From Chromera velia (Eukaryota; Sar; Chromeraceae): 64,000 bases of DNA. The stretch lies in assembly GCA_018398765.1 (NCBI GenBank), contig JAHBMJ010002304.1, forward strand, positions 38,529 through 102,528, given 5' to 3'. A program made the translations under genes and the position numbers. A model generated the notes under the pieces. That model did no database searches. It worked only from the letters and a program-made list of their open reading frames with translations, and was not told the DNA's origin. Positions 24,248 to 36,526 of the stretch are shown here, in pieces. Positions within the stretch are counted from its first letter, which is position 1, and each line of letters begins with the position of its first letter.

Positions 24248-24767
24248 CTACACCAATCTTCTAGAATTACACAATCACTTTTTTCAAAATATTTTGTTAC
24301 ACATTGTTTTGTTACACATTTTAATAGAATTTTAGTGAATGAATTAATACACACTTTGGTGTGCAGTAATTCAAACTATCACTTTTAGGAATGCATTAAG
24401 TACACACTTTAGTGTGCATTATTTCAAACTATCACTTTTAAGAATGCATTATTACACACTTTAGTATATATTGATTCCATATTTCATCTTCGTCTTCTTT
24501 TTCTTCTTCAAGACGGTTTGAGGGTACTGCTTTTGGAGTAATAGTATTATCAGTAATGCGCCGGGCAGGGAGAACTTTTGAACACTGAAAGCAGGGATAA
24601 AAAGAACAAAGACGGGAACAAGGAGGGTGCCATGAGAAAGACGGTAGATTTATCTAGAATTACTAGTATTGTACACTAATTGTTATACACTTTTATGTGT
24701 AATAAGGGGGGGGTCAGATATAATTGTTACACATTTAACTTTGTATAACATTACAGGATTGGTGTAG
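24248..24767. mobile_element. 520-bp MITE-like element, TIR CTACACCAATC
   Basis: The ends are CTACACCAATC and its reverse complement GATTGGTGTAG. The flanks repeat GGTATT on both sides (24242-24247 and 24768-24773), a 6-bp target duplication. The interior has about 2.3 tandem copies of a 60-bp unit (24349-24475) containing ACACACTTTAGTGTGCA. No coding sequence. It lies 61 bp outside copia copy 1. The transposon superfamily is not identified. Confidence 0.65.
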
Positions 24768-26240
24768 GGTATTTTGAAGGGGAATATGAGAGTAAAAGGA
24801 GAAAAGAAAATATCAAGAAATATGTAGAAAGCATATACGTTACGCTGTAAGGGACCAGATCCTAGACCAGACCCAAAATGCCTTGTCGCTCAGTGGCAGT
24901 GCGGCAATGCTACTGGCATTATATTTAGAAGAAGTCCCTCTGTGCAGTTTATAATACTTTATCAGGGTTGCCGATTTTTCTTGTGATCATAAAACATTTT
25001 ACAAAGCCGGCCAAGCAGTCTTTGGCCAGCCAAAGCCCTCTGGTCGAAACTGGGTAGACCAACGCCTTGACATCAACTGTCACTCAAAATTTATAGGTTG
25101 AGAGACAGTGACAGTCTCTAAAAAGAAATACTAGAGCTATATGAGTTCATATAAACTGATTATACAGTCAAATTGTGATACAGCTAGTCTGAGCTAGATG
25201 GTGATAGAATTTAAGTTTATGTTATAGCATAGTACTAAGAAGTTTGGTAAAAATAGCATAAAATAAATTCATTGCCTTATCAACAATTATAGTGTATGGG
25301 CAGGACACACAGCCTGGGTGCGTGCAAGCAGATTATCTAACTAGAAGCAGATGGTTTGTCTATAGTGCTCTCTGCCATACTAGCTGCCATACATAGAAAA
25401 AAATATAAGTTTCCAACACTGGCAACATACTGGCAACACAGGTACGACTGGCAGTGGCAGCAGTGCAAGCAATACAAATTCAAAATGATGGACTGCCAGA
25501 GCATGCAAAGCATTCAATGTTTGAAAAAAAAGAAAAGAAAAATTATAAGTATAGGAGAAGACATCATAACTATATGGAGAAAAACTATAAGTATCAAAAC
25601 ATATTTAAACATGCAAAGTAATGTATAGTTTCGAGCGGTTGTTAGTACGTTGTCCACGGTTATAGAAACTAAACAGTTCATGCAGACTGCCACCTAGTCT
25701 GGTCTAAGCCTTGACGATCGATTGATACTCGGCGATAAAGATCGATAAGGCACAGTCACACACTGTATTATTGGGTTAACTCAAAGAGGTACCTTCATAA
25801 TAATTATAAAATCTCATAGTGACTTTGAAAGTCATAATCATTATGGGTGTAACCATCAGTATCCTATAATTATTATGTCATTATATCATTTATAATGGAC
25901 ATAATCATTATAAACAGAAATATCATTATCAATTTTGAATAGATTTAGAACCATCATTTTGATTATAATTTCATAATGATTAGCATATGAACACGTACTC
26001 ACATAATCATTATATGATAATTCAGATAATAATTATGTTTGCTTTTGTTGTGTTTCTTTTTCCTGGAAGCTGCGAAGGTTTACTGGCTATGTGGGACTTA
26101 ATGGAGACCACTGTGTCACTCATTGTGCGATATCACAATTTATGAAAGGGTTTGAAGCGTCTCCCGAACACAAAGGCCCGACAGCCATCTGACAGCCGCC
26201 AGAGAAAACTCGCTGCAGGCAGGGGGGTTCTAGGGGGGGT
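24768..26240. other. intergenic, AT-rich, no gene seen
   Basis: Open frames here are short and AT-biased. A foldback sequence at 25796-26037 is listed separately. Confidence 0.55.
25796..26037. repeat. AT-rich foldback sequence
   Basis: CATAATAATTAT at the left end is reverse-complemented as ATAATAATTATG at the right, and the interior is full of ATAATCATTATG-like palindromes. GGGTTAACTCA lies 12 bp outside the left end, and the same 11 bp flanks the related sequence at 30765-30901. Confidence 0.5.
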
Positions 26241-26319
26241 TGGGTGTTAGGTAGGGGGAGAGAGAAGCATCTTCCGAACGCAAAAGACCGACATGCAGCC
26301 ACCAGAGAAGATGAAAAAA

Positions 26320-26768
26320 AGGAAGGGAAGAAGGAAACGAAGGAAGAAAGGAAGGAAGGAAGGAAGGAAAGAAGAAAAGAGGGAGAGAGGGAAGGAAGGG
26401 AAGGAAGGAAGGAAGGAAAGAAGGAAGGAAAAGAAGGAAGGAAGGAAGGAAGGGAAGGAGGGAAGGAGGGAAGGAGGGAAGGAGGGAAGGAGGGAAGGAA
26501 GGAAGGAAGGGAGGGAGGAAGGAAGGAAGGAAGGGAGGAAGGAAGGAAGGAAGGAAGGAAGGAAGGAAGGGAGGAAGGAAGGAAGGAAGGAAGGAAGGAA
26601 GAAAAAAGGGAGGGAGGGAAGGAAGGAGGGAAGGGAGGAACGAAAGAAGGAAGGAAGGAAGGAAAGGGAAGGAAGAAACGAAGGAAGGAAGGAAGGAAGG
26701 AAGGGAGGAAGGGAGGAAGGAAGGAAGGAAGGGAGGAAAGAAGGAAGGAAGGAAGGGAGGAAGGGAAC
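26320..26768. repeat. (GGAA)n microsatellite, about 450 bp
   Basis: Nearly pure GGAA/GGGA purine strand over about 450 bp, including blocks of GGAGGGAA. It precedes the 147-bp satellite directly. Long open frames across it on both strands are Pro/Ser/Leu- or Lys/Glu/Gly-repeats caused by the 4-bp period. Confidence 0.9.
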
Positions 26769-26821
26769 GAATGAATGAATGAGCAAAGGAAGGAAGGAAA
26801 AAAGGAAGGGAAGGCAGCAAA

Positions 26822-27567
26822 GTCTGTCTCGCCAAGGAAAAATATTTACCTCACCGTTGTATGGTGAGGGGAAAGAGAAAAAGAAAGAGAGACGGCAAGC
26901 TGTGGGAGGATACACTCACTGCTCGTGCTATGAAACTACTGAGGAGAGTCCTTTCTGTCAGCACAAGGGTCTGTCTCACCAAGGAAAAATGTTTGCCTCA
27001 CTGTTGTGTGGTGAAGGGAGAGAGAAAAAGAAAGAGAGACGGCAAGCTGCGGGAGGATATACTCACTGCTCATGCTGTGGAACTGCTGAGAAGAGTCTTT
27101 TCTGTCAGCACAAGGGTCTGTCTCGCCAAGGAAAAATGTTTGCCTCGCTGTTGTATTAGTGGGGAGAGAGGAAAAGAAAGAGAGACGTCAAGCTGCGGGA
27201 GGATACACTCACTGCTCGTGCTGTGGAACTGCTGAGGAGAGTCCTTTCTGTCAATACAAGGGTCTGTCTCGCCAAGGAAAAATGTTTGCCTCGCTCTTGT
27301 CTTGGTAGGGAAAGAGGAAAAGAAATAGAGTCGGCAAGCTGCGGGAGGATACACTCACTGCTCGTGCTGTAAAACTGCTGAGGAGAGTCCTTTCTGTCAG
27401 CACAAGGGTCTGTCTCGCCAAGCAAAAATGTTTGCCTCGCTGTTGTGTGGGTAGGGAGAGAGAAAAACAAAGAGAGACGGCAAGCTGCGGGAGGATACAC
27501 TCACTGCTCATGCTGTGGAACTGCTGAGGAGAGTCCTTTCTGTCAGCAAAAGGGTCTGTCTCGCCAA
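26822..27567. repeat. satellite array, about 147-bp monomer, 5 units
   Basis: Units start with (G)TCTGTCTCGCCAAGGAAAAA at about 26822, 26969, 27116, 27261 and 27407, and a sixth start near 27554 is interrupted. Spacing is 145-147 bp. Each unit contains GGAGGATACACTCACTGCT and GAGGAGAGTCCTTTCTGTCAG. As 147 is 49 codons, frames persist across units and give a repeated Cys/His-containing peptide (CSCCGTAEKSLFCQHKG) on the plus strand. The frame breaks where units are 145 or 146 bp, which argues against coding. Confidence 0.85.
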
Positions 27568-28565
27568 CTAGGGTATTCGACTATTTCAATTACGATTAAG
27601 ATTTTATAGGTAAGATCATACAAAACATATAATAAAAACATAGATTACATAAATATTTCAGGCTAAAGGAACGTGGTTCATCTTAAAAAGGTTGAATCCG
27701 GTGAAATTAAGTGTGATTACGGGAAAAAATAATCATATACCCCCCTTTTTATGGTATGTCTTTTATAATTGATTACGGATTACGAGATTACGGCATCTTT
27801 TGAAAGACCACCAATATTTTTTTTCCTTGCATGCCATCACCTATCTCCCAGAAAGTATAAGGCTTCCCACTGTAGTTCATACAAAAGACAATAAAAATTA
27901 TTAATTCTCTTCTTCTGCAGTCTTTTGAGCGGCTATCAGAGATTCAAGCTGGGGATTCAGGGGCAAAAGGAAGAGGCGTTGAGTTGACTCGGCCTCTCTC
28001 GGGAGGCCGCAGAGCAACAGCAGCCGCCGCGAGCCTGGTTCTATTGCAACTTAAAATTTGCTTTAATATTGTTAGTCTTGTTGTTGTTTTTTATTAGTTG
28101 CACTATGCAAAAGTCGTAGGAAAAGGCTAGGAAAAAAGTCTGTTCATGGAGGAGGATGAGCTGCAAAAAGTCGAAGAAGCGTTTAAAAAGCTTCTCATCA
28201 AGTACCTTGATGTTGTTATGGATGTTAAGATTGAAATTTGGTGATGACATTATCGTATCATGACGGTTTTCTTTTGTTTTTTGAAGGAGGGTCCAGGGAG
28301 GGGGGCTGTTTACCTCATTTTACTATATATTACGGATTATGAGTTTACGAGCCCTTTCTAGATATCACCTGGAGATAATACTTTCATCATAGATTGCAAG
28401 CGAACCAGTGAGCATTCTGATGAGATGTTGACTTTGTTTGAAGTAATTTAATGTAAGAAGTCCTAAAAAAAATGGTTTTTAGTGTAGGAGTGACGTTAAA
28501 TACTAACATACCCTATGTGTAACCCCTAAAATTCATCTAGTAATATTTTAAGTCGATTACCCTAG
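27568..28565. mobile_element. 998-bp TIR element with 9-bp target duplication
   Basis: Inserted in a satellite monomer. TCTCGCCAA occurs at 27559-27567 and again at 28566-28574 as a perfect 9-bp duplication, and the satellite resumes exactly after it. The element starts CTAGGGTATTCGACT and ends with the reverse complement of CTAGGGTAATCGACT (one mismatch in 15). A 9-bp duplication is typical of Mutator-like elements; the terminal repeats here are short for that group. No transposase was recognised; the central 110 bp (about 27930-28040) is GC-richer than the rest and may be captured DNA. Confidence 0.85.
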
Positions 28566-28735
28566 TCTCGCCAAGGAAAAATGTTTGCCTCACTGTTGTG
28601 TAGGTAGGGAAAGAGAAAACGAAAGAGAGACGGCAAACTGCGGGAGGATACACTTACTGCTTGTGCTGTGGAACTGCTGAGGAGAGTCCTTTCTGTCAGC
28701 AAAAGGGTCTGTCTCGCCAAAGAAAATGTTTACCT
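28566..28735. repeat. satellite continuation after the insertion
   Basis: One further monomer and the beginning of the next, homologous to 26822-27567, ending near 28735 where unique sequence begins. Confidence 0.85.
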
Positions 28736-29068
28736 TGCTATTGTGCAGATGGAGGATCTGGAGAGAAGAAAGGAGAGAGACGAGCACTCCACAAACACGA
28801 CACACTATGCAAACAACATGTGCAGTGTCAATGCTTCGAGCAAGCTTCATTTCTACGTCAAAGTCAGGTTGACAACCTGACAGGAGAAGCTTGCTTTATT
28901 TTGGGAAAAGTAACAAGAAGGATACACTCTCAAAAATCCGCGGAAACGATGGAGGGAAAAATCATGGCTGCACTGAGTGTACCACATGGGAAAGAGGTAG
29001 AGCTCTATGAAGCTCTGCAATGTGCAATGGAAACACTCGAATCTCCAAGCAGTTCAGAACCAACTTAA
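28661..29068 (+). CDS. uncertain ORF running out of the satellite
   Basis: An open frame of 135 codons begins in the satellite and continues through unique DNA. Its unique part reads TGEACFILGKVTRRIHSQK and later GKIMAALSVPHGKEVELYEA, ending SSSEPT and stop. The composition is protein-like, but no family is recognised and no splice partner is evident. It may be chance. Confidence 0.2.
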   Translation: MCCGTAEESPFCQQKGLSRQRKCLPCYCADGGSGEKKGERRALHKHDTLCKQHVQCQCFEQASFLRQSQVDNLTGEACFILGKVTRRIHSQKSAETMEGKIMAALSVPHGKEVELYEALQCAMETLESPSSSEPT

Positions 29069-30032
29069 GGAGTGCAGAGTTACTGAGGCAGTCCATGCTC
29101 GTCGGCAACGGCGGTTCCCGCAAAAAGCATGACGCATGCCAATTTTGGGAAAAAAGACCCGTAAAGCAGTTGTAAGCGAATTTCGGGAAATTCAGGCGCG
29201 CGGCGCCGGTGGCCGGGATCGCGCGGGACAGAGGCCCGCGGCCCCTAAGCTGCATGGCGCAGATTGCCTGACCTTCATACATGCAGCTTACATGTGGTCT
29301 GTTTGGCTCAAACGTCAGCTTCACTATAAAAACAGACCGCTGGGTCGAAACAAAATGGCTTGGCAAAGACCTCCCCAGAAGCCCATCTACTTGTTGCAAA
29401 GGGCGCAAATGGCCCCCGCTTGCTTTAAGGATCGCAACGCCGCAAGCCAGATCAAAATTGAATTGTCCTTCGGCTACCTTGAGATTTCGGATCGATGGCC
29501 AGTCGGAAAGGCCGTCTACGCGAGTGGTCTTGTGTTCTATATCGCTTCTATCTGCTTTTAGAAGCTTTCTTTCGCTTTCCTTTCTATCTGTAGAGTCAGA
29601 TTCTTCTGTTGGGAAAATCAGGAACGGCATTCGTGTATATTCATGCATGCAACGTGCTATGCAACGTGAAGCGACCTTGCCACGTTCCATCTACTCCCAT
29701 CCGCTTTGGAAAGCAGACAAAAATAACGTGGCGTTCTTGACATTGGTCTTAGTAAGCTTCTGACTCATTTCTGCTTTCCGTGGCCTTTCCCCCAAGTGTA
29801 CTTCCTCTTTGGCTGGTTAGTTGCATGGTTGCTTTGTTCTGCATGGAAGCTTTATTTTGTATGTATTAAGGTTTCGATAGGTGAATGCACAAATGTCGAT
29901 TCACGTGAAGATAACACGTATTCAGATAGGTTCTTTGTCCGCCAAAGCATATGATATCCTGCTCGGCGACTTCGAATGATCAGACCCACAGTCTCAGTGT
30001 TGTTCAGGGCAGATTGGGTGCCACGTGCATGT

Positions 30033-30033
30033 T

Positions 30034-30084
<51 letters not shown>

Positions 30085-30102
30085 ATGTATGTGTGTGTAT
30101 GT

Positions 30103-30143
<41 letters not shown>

Positions 30144-30155
30144 TATGTGTGTGTA
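30033..30155. repeat. (CT)n(GT)n microsatellite
   Basis: CT run from 30033 to about 30053, then GT with interspersed GTAT to about 30155. Confidence 0.85.
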
Positions 30156-30764
30156 CAAGTGGGTGTCTTCCTCACTCTGCGTCGCTTCATCATCGCTTCC
30201 AATCAATTAGGTCACTCCATCCCGTCCAGGGACCTGTTTGACCTAGGGTTTGTAAGAGAGTTGCTCTTCTTTCATCGATGTTGATTCGAACTGGGGTTTT
30301 GACTCCCAAATTTGTTTTATTGATATTTTGGTTGCTTTATTCTTTTTATTTGAAAGCTGAGGCGCCTAAGAGTGTCTCTAAATCTTTTGCTTCTTTTGTT
30401 GAAGAGCCTCTTTGCTTTGTTTGAACAATGAAAAAACTCGGAGATAATGAATGCCCAGCGTATGGTGTACCTCTAAATGCAAAGTATGTTTCATTTGAAA
30501 AGAAAATTAACGTTTTCTTTGCAAAACACACTTTCAATCGTGTACTCTTGATACCAAACATTCTCTGCAACTAGCACATGAGGATAATACGCGAGGAGAG
30601 ACGCCCTTACTATGCAGTGACAGTCGCTGTGAGACGCGCTTGACTATCAATATTGGATCGATTAGTATGCGCCCTGAGTTGACTGTCCTTTAGGAACGCT
30701 CTTTATAGCACCAGCGTGCATTGAGATGCGTCGTCTTAAAAGTTTTCCTTGGGTGTTTTTGTAT

Positions 30765-30901
30765 AATAATCATTATGGTTATTATGATAATCAATCATCA
30801 TTATTATCATCATTATGATAATCAGTCATAATGATTATAGAACATTGCGATTATGTCTATAACCATTACGTCATTATCATAATAGAGCCATAATGATTAT
30901 T
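30765..30901. repeat. 137-bp AT-rich foldback sequence
   Basis: AATAATCATTATGG at the left end and its exact reverse complement CCATAATGATTATT at the right (14 bp). The interior is made of ATAATCATTATG-like units. GAGTTAACCC follows directly at the right end, as beside the related sequence at 25796-26037. Confidence 0.6.
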
Positions 30902-31199
30902 GAGTTAACCCACAGATTGGCACTTTTTTCAAGTTTGCGGGGGTGACCCTAAGGGTGACCTTCAGAAAATAAAACAGTGACATTATTAGACATTATTCTA
31001 CGACACCAATAAATTATACTTATCACTATCAGTTAATATTATCTCGACTTACTCTAGTTATTTTTTAGGTTCTTTTTTATACCATCATATCACTAATATT
31101 CCTAGCTTATGTAGTTCTTATCCTGTATGATGCAATTACACTGGCAATCAATACTAGAATCATCAACATTTATTTAAAATTATTTCTCTGTTTAGTTCT

Positions 31200-32640
31200 C
31201 TATAAAACATACAGTCTTCTATGAATCTATAAAGGTCCTTAATCTAGCTTCGAACAGTGTTAGAAAATATTGAAGAATTGAATTAAATCAATTAATGTGG
31301 AGCAGATAGAAAGAGTCTAAAACACCCAGTGAAACACTGTTCAAACACAGGGTTTTTGAAGGAGAAAAACAGAGCTTTAGAGAGAGAAAACAACCCAGCA
31401 TATGCATCTTGTTCGATTTTCCGCATGTGCGGCATACACCCAGCTAGATGGTGTAGCCAAGCAATTCGCACGAGCAGTCAGGAAAGGTCTAATGAAGGCA
31501 AGGAGCCACACAATGCTCTTCAATATTACCTTTTTTGTTCTGGTCCTTGTTTTTCTGGTTGACTCCATCACAACACGCCTAAGGCTCTTTTTTCTCTCCT
31601 CTATTCTCCCCTTTTCGTCTGGCCTCTTTTTTTTTCTGCTCCTCTTCTTCGACGATAATGCTCCTTGTTTCAGTGATGACAAATGAAGTTAGTCTCTTTC
31701 CCCCCCCCTTTTTCCCCCTTTCTACCTATACTCGCTATGATTGAAAATCTAGTCTTGCACATTTTTTCTAATGGCACACCGCCCTCTTCATTTCATTTTT
31801 GTTTCTCTCTCTATCTTCCTGTTCCTTCTTGAGCACAACAAATGCCGGTCTCACAAATTCACATCAGACTCTCCCAAAGTGACCCACCTGCCTGCCTCAT
31901 CATGCAATACTTCCTCGCCCCCTTCCTCTCTTACCATCATAACTTTTAATATTGACAGAACCTCCCTCCTTCCCCTATGACAATCACTCACAAGGTTCTC
32001 GATACTTCTCTTCACGATTCCCTGTTACAATTCTAGGGAGAGAGGCGCTCGTCTCATCGAGGGATCAGGCAGGTAGGGCCTTCGATCCCTCTCTCAGTGC
32101 TCCCACTTGCCCCACTTCTGGCCGTCAGGAGCTGTGAGCTGGTCCTGCAGACATACACACAGACAGACGTTCGTTTGTGCATCTGTCTGTGCATTCATTC
32201 GAATGTATTGATTCGTGGATTTATTGACTGACTGATTGCTTCATAGGTTAGGAAGGAACAGCACTTCCTCTCCTCTCCTCCCTGCATGCCCTCTGTGGTC
32301 CCTCCCAACCGTTCCTCCTCCATTCCCCCACACACCCGCGAACTCTTCATTGAAGAATAGACAGATTTGAGGTGAACAGTCAAACACCAAATCAACTAGC
32401 GAGTCACGGCTCATGGCAACAAGTCAATACCTCTATCCATACCCCCCAAACTACTTATCCCAGAAAAGAACAGGCGCACATCCACACGCACACGCTCAGA
32501 CCAGAAGAAGATGATTCCTCCTTCTGATCTCCTAACCCACCCACCCACCTTGTCCTCTCAGTCAGCCTTCACCACCGCTCCCTAGTTGGTCGTCATGATC
32601 ATCATCATATGCCCTGCAAAAACACTCATCGATCAGTTAA
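31200..32640 (-). pseudogene. SGT1 3'-end pseudogene (inverted duplicate)
   Basis: Matches the region 46350-47760 in inverted orientation. The last SGT1 exon is recognisable at 32144-32094 (minus), reading DQLTAPDGQKWGKWEH and stop, against DRPTAPDG in the intact gene. The penultimate exon (about 32625-32560) keeps the GACCAACT...GGCTGACT...GAGGACAAG frame, but Trp TGG has become TAG and a second stop (TGA) follows. The intron and the 3' flank, including the TATTGACAGAACCTCCC region, are also copied. The copy stops near the acceptor of SGT1 exon 9, so only the gene end was duplicated. Confidence 0.88.
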
Positions 32641-33137
32641 ACAAGACATTGTGCCATTCATGAGAGTGATCCCGTCATCACATGCATCCACGCAATACTA
32701 ACTGGTCTTACTATGCCTTGACTACGAACTGCCTGTCTGTGCCCTCAGACTTGATTGATGCGCTTTAATATTCTTTGAAATCATTTGTTAGTCGCTAGTG
32801 AGTGGTGCAGGAGTCCTCTTCTGGTCCTTGGATCGCTTGTGAGACCATCCGCGATGAATTCGCGTGTCGAATCCTCAAAAAAGAAGTTAGCTCTGCAATA
32901 AAGGAACACAGCATACATCTGATCAGTCCACATAGCCATGCTAAGCAAAGTATAATCATCACCACAGAGGAAATAGAACTCTGGAAGGCAGAGAGAATTC
33001 GATTGAGGACATGAAATATACATATTCGTAGACCTGCTTATTCACGCGCTTTATGCACAGAGCCTTATGAAAAAGGCTGCCAACCCATCAGAGACAGACT
33101 CATAGATAGGAACACGGACATCCACGCCCGCCGACGC

Positions 33138-33143
33138 GCACAT

Positions 33144-33179
<36 letters not shown>

Positions 33180-33203
33180 GCGCACACATGCACACACGCA
33201 CAC

Positions 33204-33284
<81 letters not shown>

Positions 33285-33348
33285 TAGACAAAGGCACCAG
33301 TACTCCCACACACAAACCAATGCATGCATGCATGCATGCATGCATGCA
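33138..33348. repeat. (CA)n and (GCAT)n microsatellites
   Basis: CA-rich from 33138 to about 33280 with interspersed CACG and CATA, then GCATGCAT repeated about seven times at 33319-33348. Confidence 0.85.
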
Positions 33349-34538
33349 CGCATTACCACACACACATGAACGAACGCATACACACACACTCACATACATA
33401 CAAACAAATGCATGCATACACACATTAATACACTTACACATGAACATACACGAACGAACGAATATATGTACGCACGTACGCAGCGCCACCCATGCACACA
33501 TGTATATACCTGCTTTCAGCTACATCCGTGTCAACGCATGCATTTGTCTCGATGCACGTGCAAAATCACAGAAACAGACGTATTAGAGCAACTGACCTTA
33601 TGAAGCCCCTTGAAGGCCGTTCCCTCACGACTACGTACAACTAGCTTGGCATTGCGCATCCCGACTTGGCGTCGAAGTTCACTTCCCCAACGTGATGTCG
33701 AGGTCAATTGAGGAATTGAGATGCAGCAAGACAGACACAGCTAGTGAAAGAGGGGCACAGTGAGAAGAGGCACAAGCAGCAGAGAGACTTTGTGAGATCT
33801 GCAGCGTACAGGGAGGGAATCAATTACGGCACAATTTGCATGGGCTCGACTCCCAACGAATTTGAAGACTTGTGAGACAAATTTTCGATTCTGGTTGTAC
33901 TCATATATGTGTATCACGTTTACTTGTTATGAGGTTGTGAGACATTTATTGATGGCCTTACGGAGAGCATGAGTCTTCCAAAAACGCTTCAATATCCAGT
34001 CAACAAGGTCTGTTGAATTTTGTCTCAAATAGGTTAAAATTCGTTCAATTGCATCCCTAGAAGTCCCACTGAGTGGTACGAGACGCCCTTTTCCTCCGGT
34101 TTCCCCCAGCTACCTCGATCTGCATTCAATTTGCTGCATGCACCTTAATGGTCAAATTGAACCCTGGCCTTGCACAACGTCCATGTATCTACGTCAGGTC
34201 AGGCACATAGTCCACGTGTCCCCCACCCCCCCCCCTGAGTCCCACCTAGGCCTGATTCTCAGATGTTCTGCTGCAACAATCACTAGCCCCACTACAGTTA
34301 GTATTGTTGACTCTGCGCGCTTTTACAGAGAACATCCAAGGCAAATAAAAGTGGGACGACAGCATCAGGCAGAGCTTACCGATTGCCATGGTAGGGGAAG
34401 CCGAGCGGAAGATCATGCAGTCTGAGCGGAGTCCAACCTCAATCCGGGGGGAAGCGTCACTCATCGTACCCAAACGCCACTCACCAGCGCTGAAGTATTA
34501 ATTGCACGTTGTCATCACAGGGCTTATGCTTAGTCTCA

Positions 34539-34542
<4 letters not shown>

Positions 34543-34584
<42 letters not shown>

Positions 34585-34659
34585 GTCTGTCTGTCTCTCT
34601 ATCTGCCTGCCTGCCTGTCTGTCTGTCTGTCTCTCTCTCTTTCTGTCTCTCTCTCTCTT

Positions 34660-34732
<73 letters not shown>

Positions 34733-34780
34733 GCCTATCTGTCTGTCTGTCTCTCTAGCTCTCTCTCTCTCTATGTGTCT
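34543..34780. repeat. (CT)n(CTGT)n microsatellite
   Basis: Alternating blocks of CT, CTGT and CTGC repeats, about 240 bp. Confidence 0.85.
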
Positions 34781-36526
34781 GTCTATATATGCTTTAATGG
34801 AAGCAAAAAAGCCCGTGCATGTGAGTTCCGTCTCTTATTTTTCCCTTCCGTCTGCTGCATCCTCTTTCCTTTCCTGTCTTTGCAAACTCTCTTTACCCTC
34901 TCTGCCGATCACAATAGATGCCTGTCTCTTCACATGGCAGAACATATTAGTTACATATTGAATTTCACAAAAAAAGCAGTGGCAGCTTTGTTTGGAAAAT
35001 CGATAGAGGAGAAGAGAGGACAGAAGCCGCCTCGATCTCTGGCTCACCCCTTTTTCTTGGTCTTGTTGATGTGTTCAGATTGGAATGCCTGGTGGACGTC
35101 GTGCCCGAGGGTCTGCAACATGATTTGATTTACAAAGATTTCAAGAAGGAGTCATGCCACTCAAATTAGCAATTCATTTTCTTTGTACGACAGAAATAGC
35201 ATTGAGGTTGTCGCACAAAACCTCGATCTGCAGTAAACTTGCCGTGGAGTTAAAAAAAAGTTGGAAGGCTTTCCAAGAACAGGAGTGAAAAACAACAACA
35301 GTCTGAGAGATAGGAAGGCCAGGGCAGGAGCTTACGAGGACCTGACCAGACAAGACAAGGTAAGACAAGAGAGGGGAAAGAGAGCAAGGAAATCAAACAC
35401 AGAACGACAGAGAAAGGAAGGTAACTGAGGTAATCAAATATTCACAAGAGAGGAAACAAATGAGTGAGAGAGTATAATAATGGCAATTTCTGTTGTTCTA
35501 CGAAGCACTTGAGGAACATCTTTTTTTCAGCTCCCTTCCTTCTGAGCTTTATCCTATCTGCACTTCTCGACCTCGATCGAGAACTTGCTCTGCGCGTCTG
35601 AAGGCGAGCTCTCTCTGCACCGCGAGACAAGGCGCGAGGCAGAAGGAGGAAGCATGCAAATTTGATTCATTAAGAGATGTCGAGTCTTTGCTCTCTGCAT
35701 ACGACTAGGCACCTGCGGACATCTGTGCGGGTAGGGAATCAAAAGGATGACTGGAGTGTTCAATGGGTGTTCAAGTCTGAAATTAAGTTTCTGGTTGGAT
35801 TTTTTTCTCTTACCCCCTAGGTTCCTGCCTCACTGTCTGTCCCTTTCCAGAGAATTTTCCTTCCTTTCTTCCCTAATCCGAGTCTGTCTCTTTTTTTATT
35901 TTGTTTCCATTTAGATGCCCCTTCATTTGTATCCGACAAATTAAAATGACGGTACTACATTTCGATCTGGCGTTCCGTCTGTCATTTTTGTGTGAGCAGC
36001 AAGTAACCTCTCCCCCCCCATTGCTGACAAGATAAGACTTTAAGAACACCTGTGAGCTTACACTATGCAGGCCTTTGCGAGTCGTTATCCCTTCTTTTCG
36101 TCCATGTTTTGGTATCATTTTGTCCCAGGATGACTAGCCTGCTTATGCTTCCTCGTTTTTGACCATCTGAGGGAGAAAAAGACAAGTCAAGTAAACTAAT
36201 AACTCAGGGGGGCATTGAGGGGCCTCAAAACGCCTCAAAACAGACAGAGACATACTTATGGAGAGATGGACAAGAAAGATTAGACAGTTACCAAGCCAGA
36301 ACGTCAAAAACGGAGTGGGAGCAAAAGACCATCGCAAGGTCAGTATTGTCCACATGTATGCAGGCGTCAACATGCAGAAAGACTGATGAATGGTCTGCAT
36401 GGGATTAAGGCCTTGACCCTGATTGGAATTAAAGAGAGTCAGGTAGAAGACTGCATGGGCATGAATGTACAGCTAGGGCGAAGTGGGGATTGGAGAGCGT
36501 TTGTATCGGAATAGAAGAGAACCAAT

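Larger units (their letters stand above)
29069..31190. other. no supported gene; GC-rich patch and microsatellite
   Basis: A GC-rich patch lies at about 29193-29260. Open frames of 141 codons (+, 29136-29561) and 242 codons (-, 29690-28962) overlap there on opposite strands; neither shows a known domain or splice context. (CT)n(GT)n occupies 30033-30155. Confidence 0.5.

Noticed and set aside
26230-26915. Long open frames of about 160-220 codons across the GGAA tract on both strands
   Set aside because: They are translations of a 4-bp period (Leu/Pro/Ser or Lys/Glu/Gly repeats), open in most frames because the repeat contains no stop.
29136-29690. Overlapping opposite-strand frames of 141 and 242 codons
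   Set aside because: Both are open over the same GC-richer patch, neither has a recognisable motif or splice context, so neither is called as a gene.
33300-33350. Regular GCATGCAT repeats suggesting a CRISPR-like array
   Set aside because: A simple 4-bp microsatellite with no spacers; the genome is eukaryotic.
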